A DNA stretch of 64,000 nucleotides from Bradysia coprophila. Its lineage: Eukaryota; Arthropoda; Insecta; Diptera; Sciaridae. The position numbers were made by a program, and so were the translations under genes. How positions within the stretch are numbered: the first letter of the stretch is position 1; each line of letters opens with the position of its first letter. The stretch covers positions 1,488,001 through 1,552,000 of the forward strand of contig NW_023503670.1 in the NCBI RefSeq assembly GCF_014529535.1. Reading direction: 5' to 3'. Below are positions 24,621 through 37,200 of this stretch, one piece after another. The notes under the pieces are model-generated. The model ran no database searches and was not told the DNA's origin. It was given only the letters and a program-made list of their open reading frames with translations.

Positions 24621-26403
24621 ATGGTTCGGAGTGAGTATACTCAAATGGAATTTCGTTGAATTCAATTAACTTTCTCTGTAAAACCCAGTTACCGAACAAC
24701 TAATTCGAAAGAAATCGGAACACAATGAGCTTATCATTGGTACATTGGAAGAACTGTCTTTGCATCAGGAGGATATTGAAAAAATCGAACATTTGCAAAA
24801 CTGGTGTCGAAATTTGAAAATTCTTTTGCTGCAATATAATCTGATTCCGAAAATCGAAAACATTTTCAAATTAAAGAATTTGGAATATCTGAATTTGGCT
24901 GTAAATAACATTGAACGGATCGAAAATGTGGAAGAATTGGAATCATTGGAAAAGTTGGATTTGACGCTAAATTTTATTGGCATATTGACGAGTGTTGACT
25001 GTTTGAAGGACAATTACAATTTGAAACATTTAACGTTGACTGGCAATCCATGCACCGACTTTGACGGATATAGAGACTATGTTATTGTTGTCTTACCTCA
25101 ACTAGAGAGCCTCGATGGCATAGTCATCAAAAGAAGTGATAGAATCTTGGCAAGTAACAATTTTGCAGGAAAGCGAGCGAAAATTGTTCAATTAGAAACT
25201 GAGTATTGCATTCGAAGAGATGAACAGCGAATACGAATTTATGAACAACAAGAACTGGAAGCTCGAGAAAATGCTCAACTGAATGAGGAAGAGATTGATG
25301 AAAAGTTAGATTTGAATGTCTTGTTGTATTAATCGTATCATAACACAAATAACTTGCAGATTTTGGAAGAGAAAGAGTGAACATTGTCCAGAGACCAGAA
25401 TAGAAATCTCTAACCAGCAACGTAAAGTTAAAAAATCATCGGATAAACAGAAGAAGGACCAACCGAAGCGCATTCGGAAATTATTTGCAGATTGTGGACG
25501 TCCTTTCAATATAAATGAGGCTCGTGTTCCGTTCCGAATGATCGACGAAAGAGACCGATATGAACTCAATGTGGAGGTATACAGGTATAAGGCAGCAGGG
25601 CGTTTCCATGAATTTTCGTTAGTTTTTCTTTATTAAATTCACAACTTTGATGAATTCGTTAAAAATATCATGGTCAGATTTGTATCGAGCTAATTGCCAC
25701 AGTCGTACCCTTTCAGATCGACCTGAAAGTGGTAATTTAAATGGACATGAGAAATCACGAGAAAGTCCTTCCACAAAAAGCAAATTTACTTTATGAACGA
25801 GGGGGAAACTACGCGACTAAGTACTGGGACAGGTTTTTTTTTGTTATTGGTAACCAATAGAAAGAAATATTACACAAATAGATGCGCTAAACGTCGCCAA
25901 TGGAGGTGGGTGGGACAGACTTTGCTCGAGTAGTTTCCCATCGTTTGTGAACCACATGAAAAATCTTAAATTTTATTCTTTTATCCAAAAACAGATTTTT
26001 AGACACATCATTACTGCATGTCGATGTTGAATCGAATTACGTTAGGGTTACAATGAAAGGAAAGATATTTCAAGTGGCATTAAAAGATGAAATACAAATT
26101 GAAAAATCGACATCCCAGCGATCAATGACCACTGGACATTTGTTGATCACAATGCCAAAGCTTAACTATAAAACGCCCATTCATACCGATAAAAGTAAGG
26201 ACGTCATTAACCATGATGGTATGATACAGGTACAAATGTTAAACAACTATTTAATTAAAATCTACATCACAGGGTCTGTGCTTCACAACGAGTCCCGAAA
26301 CAATCAGGAAACGGTCGACTATAAACATATTGTTAGCAAATATTCAACAAACATCAGCACCTCCAAAGTATTTGAAGACACCGAGATACCGTCTTTGATA
26401 TGA
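24621..26403 (+). CDS. tilB: Dynein axonemal assembly factor 11 (tilB / LRRC6)
   Basis: Exons 24621-24630, 24689-25304, 25360-25584 and 25995-26403, coding for 419 aa. DNAAF11 is a cytoplasmic co-chaperone for pre-assembly of axonemal dynein arms. In Drosophila, tilB is needed in chordotonal neurons (hearing) and sperm. The start MVRITEQLIRKKSEHNELII is nearly identical to known tilB. Leucine-rich repeats run through about residue 130 (SLHQEDIEKIEHL, LKILLLQYNLIPKIENI, LEYLNLAVNNIERIENV, LEKLDLTLNFIG), followed by an LRR cap (GNPCTDFDGYRDYVI). A coiled-coil and basic linker comes next. The C-terminal CS-like domain spans about residues 280-360, with VYRFLDTSLLHVDVESNYVR and TTGHLLITMPKLN. An alternative 43-nt intron at 26231-26273 would change the tail frame; I prefer read-through. 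Confidence 0.96.
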
Positions 26404-27339
26404 ATCAGTAAAATTGATGAGAATAATTTTTTGTCAGCGCTGTAATGTAAATAAAACTTCTATATAAATGTCTACGCATCATACGCACAAACGTAATAAT
26501 AAAATTTGCGCGATTAAACTATGGGTGTGAAAATGCTTGGTGTGCGACTGATTACTAAGTAAAGGAGGGCAATAACTTTGTGTCTATAAATTCGTCTCGG
26601 AGAAATAATAGTTCTTTCAGAATCGGTTTGGTAATCGCTTGAAAATCATCTGTTCATAAGAAGAAATTTTGGGTGAGATTTGGTATTCATTTAAATTTTA
26701 AAATAAAATAAGCGGGAATCCTGACTAGCCCTGCATAGCTTATACCAACAAAGAGTTCTGGGGCTTAGTAAAATGAAATTAAAGCGAAGGAATATAGTTT
26801 CGGTAAAATATAGCGGCTATGTTATATGGTGATATGTTCTTGGAAAACAAAAGAGTGAAATGAAAGATTTCAATTGCGATTTATTAAAGAAAAATCGTGA
26901 AAATCTACCAAGTTAATAAATTGAAGAAAAACTAATCTTCCGCAAATTACGTATTTTAAACCAAGTGTGAAAAACAATCAAGACACCTGTTGCTGTTCTC
27001 CCAGCTCTGGCACCACACAACAGGATAGTGTCAAAAGACAATTTGATTCCCAAAAATAATTTACGGGAACAACTCTAAGGCATAGTTTGGTCTTAGAACC
27101 ACTGAAGATTTTTTCCTTAAAAAAATTCAGATTTGTAAATTTTTTGGGCAAGCAAGACATTTGCCAAACTGTGGTGTGAGCGTTGAGAAAAGGAAAGTGA
27201 GTGCAAATGATTTGTGCGTGAAACATTTCGGTTTTGAAAACACAATGTCTTCATTTGTATTGCAATTTTTTAGACATTTTGTTTTCAAACTACGAAATGA
27301 TTTGAATCGTTCAGAAAGACTTTAGGCTCGTCAATTCAT

Positions 27340-27500
27340 TTTTCGCAACAAGTTGTATAAAACGTTGTATACAACTCGAGGATAAATGCTTTTTTAGCCA
27401 CAAGATGTGTATTGTCACACTCGGGCTACGGCCACGAGTGACAATCTACACATCTAGTGCCTAAAAAATCATTTATCACTCGGTTGTATAAATAACTATT
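27340..27500. repeat. Dispersed palindromic repeat (CGAGTGTGACAAT family), copy 2
   Basis: GTTGTATACAACTCGAGG, TAAATGC, GATGTGTATTGTCACACTCGG..., CACGAGTGACAATCTACACATC, GTGCC, TTTATCACTCG and GTTGTATA appear in mirrored order, so the whole unit is an inverted repeat. The blocks correspond to those at 10020-10165. Confidence 0.6.
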
Positions 27501-27771
27501 TCGAAACTATAATCCATACGTTTAAGTTCCATCAATATTTCTGAACATTGCCAATTCTGCGAAACTAAATACGAAATGGTTAAAATGTATGAAGTAATAG
27601 ATTTTGTGTAATACTTTAATTACTTGAAACAAAAGAAGTAACAGAAGTAACGTGGAGATCCACTTACCATTTCTTATCATATCGTTCACACAGGTCGAAA
27701 TTGAATTTTTTTTTGTTAAATTTTTTTTTGTTTGTTAATTTTTCATTCAAATGTCTGTGTCCCGGGACTAT

Positions 27772-27883
27772 TACTTCCGAGGTTCCAAGTTGTGTATTTG
27801 ACAAGTGGGAAATACAACCCTCCCCTTCGGGTCGGACTGTATCACCCTACCTATCAAATACAAAACTTGGAACCTCGGAAGTA
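27772..27883. repeat. 112-bp hairpin with about 31-bp arms
   Basis: The arm 27772-27801 (TACTTCCGAGGTTCCAAGTT...) pairs with 27852-27883 with one or two mismatches. The roughly 50-bp loop contains a smaller GC-rich CCTCCCCTTCGGGTCGG section. It is likely a miniature foldback element. Confidence 0.65.
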
Positions 27884-28126
27884 CAATGCTTTACGTAATT
27901 AGGCAATGTAAATGAAAATGAAACATGCCGTAACACGTAAAAAATGTTAAATTTATGAGACATCTAACAAATTTCCAAAAAGTAGGGATGAGGCCAGTAA
28001 TCGTACAATTTAATTCCGTTTACACTTTAACCGTTTTTAGACTCTAAGTCAACTTTTACTAAATTTTTGATCCATAATTTTGACACCTTTGCACTAACCC
28101 TAATTTTGAAAATAATTGTAGAGAAA

Positions 28127-28318
28127 ATGGCTGATAAGGCGCCGCCCTCGTATAAATCATTCGAAAGAAAGGTAGACAGAGCATCGACAGGATCAAATAC
28201 ATCGATGACATCGTCTCCTAAAAGGCCAGTCCAGGATAGATACATGTCGTATGCAGAACAGCTAAAAAATATTAAGGGTCGGTCGCCAATCGACAGATAC
28301 AAATCACAATATGAATAA
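28127..28318 (+). CDS. Unrecognised small protein (63 aa)
   Basis: ATG at 28127 in good context (GAGAAAATGGCTG), stop TAA at 28316-28318. The sequence starts MADKAPPSYKSFERKVDRAS and ends RSPIDRYKSQYE. It is hydrophilic and charged, rich in Ser, Lys and Arg, with a Tyr-rich second half (DRYMSYAEQLKNIKG). It has no signal peptide or membrane segment. GC content and codon use are higher than in the flanks, which supports real coding. A TTGTAG acceptor lies 8 bp upstream, so the ATG may open the second exon of a spliced mRNA. AATAAA follows the stop within about 20 bp. I do not recognise a family. Confidence 0.5.
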   Translation: MADKAPPSYKSFERKVDRASTGSNTSMTSSPKRPVQDRYMSYAEQLKNIKGRSPIDRYKSQYE

Positions 28319-31242
28319 ATACAACTCAACCAAATAAATTTTATCGAAAAACTGTAAATTTTAGTAGTCTAACATTGAAGGCTATCTGCTACCCACTAAC
28401 ATGATGTCATCTTTTTAAACAGCTATCAAGAATAAGGTAAAAATCAAGAATCGTTATAGGCTAAGGCGTAAGGCTATTGTGTTCCTTTTAGCTAATTGGT
28501 GGGTAAAAGTAAGACAGTGGAAGTTGTTGAAGTGAACCAAAGACCTGTTTATTGTATGTACTGGAGATTGAAAAGTTACTACATCAAGACACTGCTTAAC
28601 TAGTAGCTGAATATACCAAAAATCAAATTAACGTAATTTCCATGAGGTAAAAGGAAATAAAAATTAAGAATTCGTTAATGGGCTCTAGCCGCTTCGTAAA
28701 AAGAGAAAACTTTTAGTCAAATTATAAGTTCATTTGAAAGAGGATGACATTTTTGCATCTAAATATTAAATCGGTCATTTATCTCCCACTTTTTGTTGGC
28801 ACGAAGCTCCAGACGTATCCAAATACTTCTAAAAAAAAATCCGGAAGACACTGAGATATTTCTTTGTAGTGAAAATGGGCCACATTTTGACGGTGAATAT
28901 GAAATGGTTTGCTTTCTATATAAATTAGTTTTTATTTTCAATAATTAATAAATGCCTTTACAAAGTCTATTCCTAGGATGATACAAAAAATATTTTTCTA
29001 CAAAAAAACTCAAATCATAACCATACTGTGTGTGTTTGAGTCGCATTATACAATCCAATCACTCGATCAATATCGAAAAGTTTTTTTATGGTCACCTTCA
29101 TGGCCACTTTCAAAATCGTAAAGTATGTAGTCACAGGCGAAGAAAAGGTTGAAATGTGATTGTACACAAAAAAAGCAATGAGTTTGATCGGAGGAAACGT
29201 TCACAAATGATACATTTTATGAGAAAATAATTTATTTCTACATTGGGATTGGGACATGCCACTTATTAATTTCAAATTATCCTTTTTCGTGTCTGCAAGT
29301 CCCACATTCTTTATCTCTTAATTTAAATTACATAGTTCTCTCATTTACTGTTAAAATCACTGGAAGATTATGAGAAGAAGTGTGTGTTTCATTGGAAGAT
29401 ATTTTTTAAAGTTTCACTAACCTAAAGCTTTTTTAAGAACCGAATGCCACAAGATAATTCACCAGATTTCAATCACATTATTTTTTAAATTTATCTTTAA
29501 TTTGATACTAACACAGTCAGTGCCTGCAGGACCTGCAGTGCAGGTGAGAGTCTTTTTTGAAGGAATTAGCCGACATACTAATTTTTTCTTAAAAAAAAGA
29601 AAATTGACGGAAATCGTTCACGTTCAAGTCGGCCTGTTGTTATCCACATCAATTACTTCCAGGTCCGTACTGGAAACCCAAGAGTTCAGACCTTTTGTTC
29701 ATTAAATAAAATAAAAAAGCATTTCGCCTTTGGGGACAGTCTGGACCTGAATACTTCGACTATTGCTTCAAAACAATTTCGGTTTTCTCTTACAAGAAAA
29801 GTAAAGTAAACGTAAAAAGTCGTGTCCTGATCTGATGATAGGATCACAATTGACGGTAATCGGAAATTATATGCAGACAACAGAGCTTAGTATGTCAGTT
29901 TAAAAATCTTTTAATATGAACTGTTGAGATCCATTAAGCATTAAAGCCATTTCTGATTTTAAATTTCGGTGTACTGATTATGGAGTTAGGGGTCCGGCTC
30001 ATTTCTGGCAAAAATAGTAAGGTGCTCAAAATAAAAACTTATTTCGAATGTGTCCAGGAACAGCATTATAGTGTCAGAAGACATGAGATAACAATTGTGT
30101 TCACAAGAAAAGATGCAAAAAGAAACTAAAATTAAGCAAAATCAGGACATGGAAATAGATCTAAATTGCATAAGAAGACTTCATTACTAAGACAGACTGG
30201 ACCTCTCTGGGAAAGCTTGAGTGGTAAACTTGTTACGAGTATAAAAGGAAAATCCACCGCCATTATACAATACTACATACCTAAAGTCACAGCTCAAACT
30301 TTTCATGCACATCGTTTCTGTGCATGGATAAGTTTCAACGAAGAAAAACAAATTTTGAAATCCTAAACTTTTTCCATTTTGGTGGACGATAAATCGCGAA
30401 ATTTGTTGGCTTTTCATTTCATAATCATCGCACATTATAATCGGCATTCGTTCAGCTTTCTTTTACATCATGCCGTCCGATATTTTATAATAAATAATTT
30501 TTTCCTTTTTTCTGTTTTGTTCTTTTCATAAGTTACAGAATACGTTCAACTAATTGCTATATCAATTAAATGTTTATAAGGTAGATGATGATGATGATGT
30601 TGCTTTCAATAATTGATCAATGATAAGGTTTTAACCAAATTTTGTTTTCTTTTTTCCATTTTTATTCATTATTTTTAGGATATATTTGGGTTAAATATTT
30701 TCTGTTTTTTTTTGTTTTGTTCTTATTCTTTCACATTCGTACATTTCGTATCCGATCGATGTATCGGTTTCAATCTCGTATTTAAAACACAAAATATTTA
30801 AATAATCAACAAAATAACTTACAAATTATCGAGAAAAAAAAGATAATTGTGTGTGTGCCCAATGCAAAATACTTAATTATAGAATAAATACTCAAATTAC
30901 ATAATTTACATTCAAAAAGAAACGAAATTAAAGAGAAACATTACCAACAAAAATTCAATACGAGTCCACCATTCATATCGAGAACATCGTTTCGCTTTCC
31001 CATTTTATTTTCTTTAGTTTTGTCAAGTTTCCCGAATCGTAGTTGCACACTTGATCTGTTACACTAAATTCGTTGTTATTTACACACTAACTCATAGGAC
31101 ACATTTCAAAGCTGAATAAACAATAACAAGTTGACAGTAAAATTGAAATGAAAATGAAAATCCGATTTTTTTTCTGATAAATTTAGACGAATTTCGGAAA
31201 GAAAATTTTAGTTTTTTTCCGCTTACAAAATTTGAGAACTTT
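28319..31242. other. Spacer between the 63-aa ORF and DCLK 3' end
   Basis: AT-rich throughout. The part from about 30500 to 31242 probably includes the DCLK 3' UTR on the minus strand. A (GAT)5 microsatellite lies at about 30583-30599. No other gene or clear element. Confidence 0.4.
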
Positions 31243-34200
31243 TCAATACTGTCCCACATCGGCAAAACATTCTTCGTCGATTATTGTCCATGGATGGTCT
31301 AAAGTTTTAGGTGGAAATGAAAATGTTGTTAGAAAAGAAACGATAAAAAAATTGGATGCACATCAATAACTAACGTTTAATAGCAGGTTTCGTTCTGCGA
31401 AAGTAATTCACAAATTCATTACATGAGGTACCAAATTTGTGATAAAAGCAAACTTACAAGTGTGTATTTGAGCAACATGCTTCGGTAACTGTTTTTTTTT
31501 TTCGACAAGTGCAGTTACAGAAGCAAGTTGTTCAAAGACGGTCGAGTGAATTTGCGAGTATAACAAAGTTGTTCTCGAAGTAATGAAGTAAGTAGCAGCA
31601 TGCAATGTATTCTGGTTTACCACATGCCTCATGCGAAAATTGATTTCCACATAAGAAAATGAAAAAAATCAACTGAAAACAGTCTACATGTAATGGTCAA
31701 CTTTCGCATACAGCAGGTAGTAAAATTTCGTTGCTCTTTGAAGAAGCGTTCATTTTACGTTAAAATGTGTGTTTACATGTTCAAGGACTGCAGTTCATTG
31801 CTTGCATCGAGTATGAAATAAACTTTCCAACACACTGAACCGAAGAAAATAAAATTGGAAAGAAATGGGACAGGGATCATCGGGATATTATCAGAAGTGA
31901 TTTACTGGAATTTCAAGAACATCTCCATTAGGGCGTAGCGTTTTGACGAAAGTATTTTGTTTTTTAAGGTCTGCGGGAAGGTTCGATGCATAATGGTCCC
32001 CTGATCACGAAAATACAAAAAAAAAATGAAGCTACCATGCGCACCTCCGAAAACCGCCTTTTTGGTCCCAATGCTATAGTGAGATTAGTTCTGGCGACTT
32101 AAGGCCATCAATACTGAGAACAATTTAAAACCGTTTTTGCATAATTTCTGTGAAAAATTAAAAAATCTGGTTTTTCTCGTACCATTTTTTACGCACTAGA
32201 AGGTAGGGTTCCCATTTTTCAATTTTGTAAAAGAGGACATTTCGGCGTCAAAAAAGAGGACAAAAAGAGGACGCCTTCATATTCAAAAAAGAGGACGAAA
32301 AGTGAATTTCTGACGCGGAATTACAACGACTGTACATGCACTTTGTGCAACTATTGTGTAATTTACACCACAGGTCATGGTGAAAACAAAAAAATCAAAA
32401 ATGCTCTGTGCTATATGCACTGAAATTGTCCTGATATTCTTTTGGATACCTTCTCAGTGATTACATCTACTCCAAACTACCTGAATACAAACTTCGTTTT
32501 ACCTTATCCTTGCGTGATCTCTCACAACTTTACACTACTTCCTTCTTGTCAAATTTCTAACTTTTATTTTAATATATGAAAGAATGCGAGCGGAGCGAGC
32601 GATTTTTTTTTTCGAGATGACGAGTTCGTTGTATTAATAAGTAACTTTCAGAGAACATTATTAGTTAACGCCGTGCAGCGAAAATGTTTCGTTTTTTAGG
32701 TATGAGCTGCATCAAATTTACTTAAAGAAGAAGAAGGCATGAGAAAAAGAGGACAAAGAGGACGTTTTCATCAAAAAGTAATGTTCTTAGAATATTTGTA
32801 AAAAAGAATAACGAGCCGAAAAAAGAGGACATGTCCTCTAAAAAGAGGACGAATGGGAACCCTATAGAACGATTCTGTAACCCGGTGAAACCTTATGTCG
32901 AGTCTATATTCGTTTGAAAGCTCTTGAAAATCCCTTTAAAATGAGCTACGACACGAATATATTGCTTTACAGATTTCACAAAGCTTTAAATCCAGAAAAA
33001 TTCTCAAAAAAGCATGGTCGGGAGCACTTTTTCCACACAGTCGCCAGAACTAATCTAAATTTGCTTTGGGACCAAAAAGTAGGTTTTCAGTAGTGTGCAT
33101 GGGAGCTTCGAACTTCAATTTTTTTTTTTTTTGGTATTTTCGTTATCAGGGGACTATTCCGCATCGAGCCTACTCGCAGGCCTTAAAAAACAAAATACTT
33201 TCGTCAAAACGCTACACCCTAATCTCTATTGGTCTCCATCACCTTATGCATATCAAAATCAAAGTTGACTCATGATTTCGCCTCAATTCGGTATCATCTT
33301 AACATCCGGTTATGGAGAATGGATCAAATCAGAATGTGATATTGCACCGACAACAATACCGGTCGCAATCATCTTTTTAGTTATTGGGTTGGGAAACGTA
33401 ATGCATACTCAATGCGCGAAGCCTACCTCAACAGAAGCTCAACGCAACAATATTACGTCAATTGTTGATAAACATTCTCAATACGAACACAACAAGCCAA
33501 ATTTGTAATTGTGGCTCAAGACACAGTGTTTTTCCGTGTCGAAAATAAAAGAAATTTCTAGTCTTCGAGTTATGATGTGCACCTTCAACAGCCAAGGCAA
33601 AATAAAGCAAAAATTACCTAAAACATCTTCGGCCGAGAATCGTAGATTCGGATCCGACTGCAGCATGTTTGATATTAAATCACGTACACCTTCGCCAATG
33701 TCATTCCAGTATGGTTCGGGAAATTCGTAGACACCCGATAATATTGCATCAAACAACGGTTCTTGTTGATTGTCATAGGACACAAACGGTGGAAAGCCAC
33801 ACAGCATAATGTATAGAATAATACCGGCCGCCCAAACGTCAATCTGGAATTTGGCATTTTTTTTAAAGATTCGTGGGATACGGGGGCTGTCGAACGATGA
33901 ATCTATGTGGTGGATGTAAGTTTACCTTCAAGCCATAACCCGTTTCCATGAGAATTTCTGGCGCCACATAGGTGGGAGTACCACATACCGCAAACAACGG
34001 TTCCACAACTTCGCACGCTAGTCCAAAGTCAGCTAGTTTCAGTTCGGTGAATGTACCATTTGGACCCATTTCTACAAGCTGTTTTCAGCGAATGATAAAT
34101 TTACAATTTAGTTTCAGGACGAACGCAAAAGGAAGCCAGAAATGTTTACCAAATTTTCCGGTTTGACATCACGATGAACTATTCCCAGGGAATGTATGTA

Positions 34201-37200
34201 AGCCATAGCCGATGCTAAATGTCTAATCATAATTCTGGCTTGTGCCTCGGAGAAGCGTGTAAGCTTTGTGATGACATCGAATAAATCGCCGCCTATTGAT
34301 ATGCATTGGGTTCCGTATGTTCAAACAACAAATCAACAGAATATGAATGTAACTTACCGCTGACGTACTCCAGTATCAGATACATGTTATTAACGGTGTC
34401 GATGTCCTTATAGAGTGACATGATGTGAGGATGGTTCAATTTTTTCATGACTCTAACTTCAGCATCAATGTAATGTTCCTTTCCTTTGCACATTGATTTG
34501 TCAATTATTTTCAGGGCAAAATCTTTATTCGTTGCCTTGTCCTTCATTTTAAGTACGGCAGCGAAATTTCCATTTCCTACATTTCAAAAAGGAATAACTT
34601 GGAGTCGACAAATCTCTTTAATCTCTGAAAGCTCACTCACCGATAACTTCTCCCAGCGCGTAATTGTTCAAAATATATTCTGGTACGTCGGTCGGATCGA
34701 TTCCACTTTCCAAGAACTTTTCGTCCAACTCATAGGTAACATTGTGTAGGTTCACCGAATTCTTGACCGGCATTTTTGGTTTTGGTCCATTGCTCGCCGT
34801 TCCATTCCTCAGCGTTTTCCGCGTCTGTTGTACCGCCTTCGATTCCTCCGGTTCCAATTTAAAGTCATCCTGACCGACTCTCTCATTTCCATATGCGAAA
34901 AACACTTCATCCTGACCGAAAAACTGTTCCAGCGACAAAACCGGAGTACCACACAACGAATAAACTTTTCGTACACAGCCGGTATCCAGTTTAACGCATT
35001 GTGTGATTGCGGTCAGAACGTGATCGAAACTGGGACTGTTGCGCTTATTCAGTAGCAATCGATGGATTTTGCGGGGTTTAGTACCGTTACGAATCAGCGT
35101 AACTATTCGCGGGTGGACGACACTGTTTTCGCTATATTTTATGATTGGTGACCCGTTAATGCCGTTTTTCAGCGGAGACGATGGACGAAAGACTTTTGAC
35201 AATCGATTATTCGATTTAACATTCGCAAGCGGCGTTGAATTGTATTCAATTTTCTTAAATGTTTCGTTATTGCACAGACAAACATAATTTGTACCATCGA
35301 CAATTTCATCTAAAGTCGTAATCTATGAGAAAAAGCAGCTGTAGAACACTGACATTCAACCGCACAAGTTTAACTTACTTTTTTCCCTGATATTGTGTAA
35401 ATGTGTCTTACGGCTGCTGGAACACGATCTTCTAGGATTCTGGTCAAATCTTCGGTAAGACTTTCGAAAGATCTGAAAAATTCAAAACAGCGTTGATGAT
35501 GCTTCGTTCGAACCTTTCAAAAGCTTTAACATGGGTTGGTCTATGATACAATCTATTGCCTGACCATAATATGGCTGTCCATAAATAGATGCCGATTGCA
35601 ATAAATTGTATCCATAGACCGAGTCATCATTAACCCGAATTCGTAAATTTATTTAACTGTTTTTGGTCACGCAACATCCTTTTGCACGTTTATATTTATT
35701 ACAAAAATTGAAAGATAAATATTACAGAGAACGATTTGTACCGAAACGACATTACTTCTAGTTCAATATTTAGAGTCCGAATAAACTGAACTCTTTTGAG
35801 CTGTGACCTATCACACCTAACGGCAAAACATGCAACCGAAATTTCATCACCAAATTCACCCACCCGAGTATCCGCTATACTGACATGAATTACCAATTAT
35901 TTCACCGAAATTAAACCAAATTATTCAAATTTGTTTTGAGCTAATTTGACAAAATAATCGGAAATGATTCGCACATCGTTAACCCTTAAAATTATTCTAA
36001 TAAACCCAAACCAGAAAAGAAAACTAGAAACTCATTCACACTTCACCCCCCCGGCTATTTTTCGCTTTCTTCTACGAATATTAAATATATTTCCGTTCCT
36101 CACAATTGTTGGTACCCACACACAATATCGCATTAAACAAAAACTAGCACAGCAATCAAAATTGAGTGCAAACTTTTTTTTTATACTTTTCCCTTGAACT
36201 TCCGAAACACATAAATCCAAAAGCTTTTCGTGTATAGTAAAGCGAGAAAAAAAAAAGTTCAATCGACGGAAAAATGGCAAAGAATGATATTTGATTTTAT
36301 ACCTCTTTGGACATCAATGAAATGGGATGGGTACAAGTTTATAATGACACTTGTTAGAAGCACATTCGACAATATCCTCGTATAATAATTATTTCAGCTA
36401 TTTATTTCATCGGCTGTGTCTTTCCACAAAAAAAAAAACAATTCTCATCGATCCACTCATATAAAACTTAAGGGTATCGAAAGAGTCGGTAGGGTGAAAC
36501 CATTAGTGGCGTAGAATAAGTCATCAGAAATGTTTCTTTTATTTACATGTCTTTCTACTTTAGGTGAACGATGATTTGGGCGCTCCCATTTCATTGATTT
36601 TGTGATTACCAATGAGCTATTTTGAGAATCGGCTGTAAGATTTACCATATTCAAATATTCAGAAAAATCAATCAATCGGAAAATCGGAATAAATTATTGA
36701 TGGGCAGAAAAGGCTCGGGGTTGATGAAAGAGGAAAAAGAAAACTTAAAGCGAAAGTAACAGCTGATTGGCATAGGGTTTGTAAATCTTCATGCCCATTT
36801 TATGACTCGTAACAGCAAAACGAAAATTTGCAAATTTACCTGAACTTCTTTTGACTTTTGCGTTCTCTCACCTTTTTTGTTTTTTCTAATTTTGGCCTCG
36901 GTGATGAGAAAGGCTAACCCTCAATCAAATGGCATCCAGTGGAGTATCACAACCCGGTTGGATGATTTGGATATTTGTATGCTAACGCACAATGGAAGGG
37001 ACATGGAGGCAAAATGGAACAGACTGATTCATTATGGAAAGCAAGTTTTTTTAAACCCGAGCTCCGAAAAGACGAAGATACTTCGTGTATGTACGTCAAG
37101 TAACTGCACCCTTTCCATCGATGGCACGCAAATAACGGAAGTTGATAGTTTCAAACACCATGGTGGCGCCGATGCAGATGGTTCAATCCCGAAAAGCGCG

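Larger units (their letters stand above)
26404..28126. other. tilB 3' end and spacer
   Basis: AATAAA at 26450-26455 is a good poly(A) signal for tilB. The rest is intergenic with two repeats (27340-27500 and 27772-27883), listed separately. No gene seen. Confidence 0.5.
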
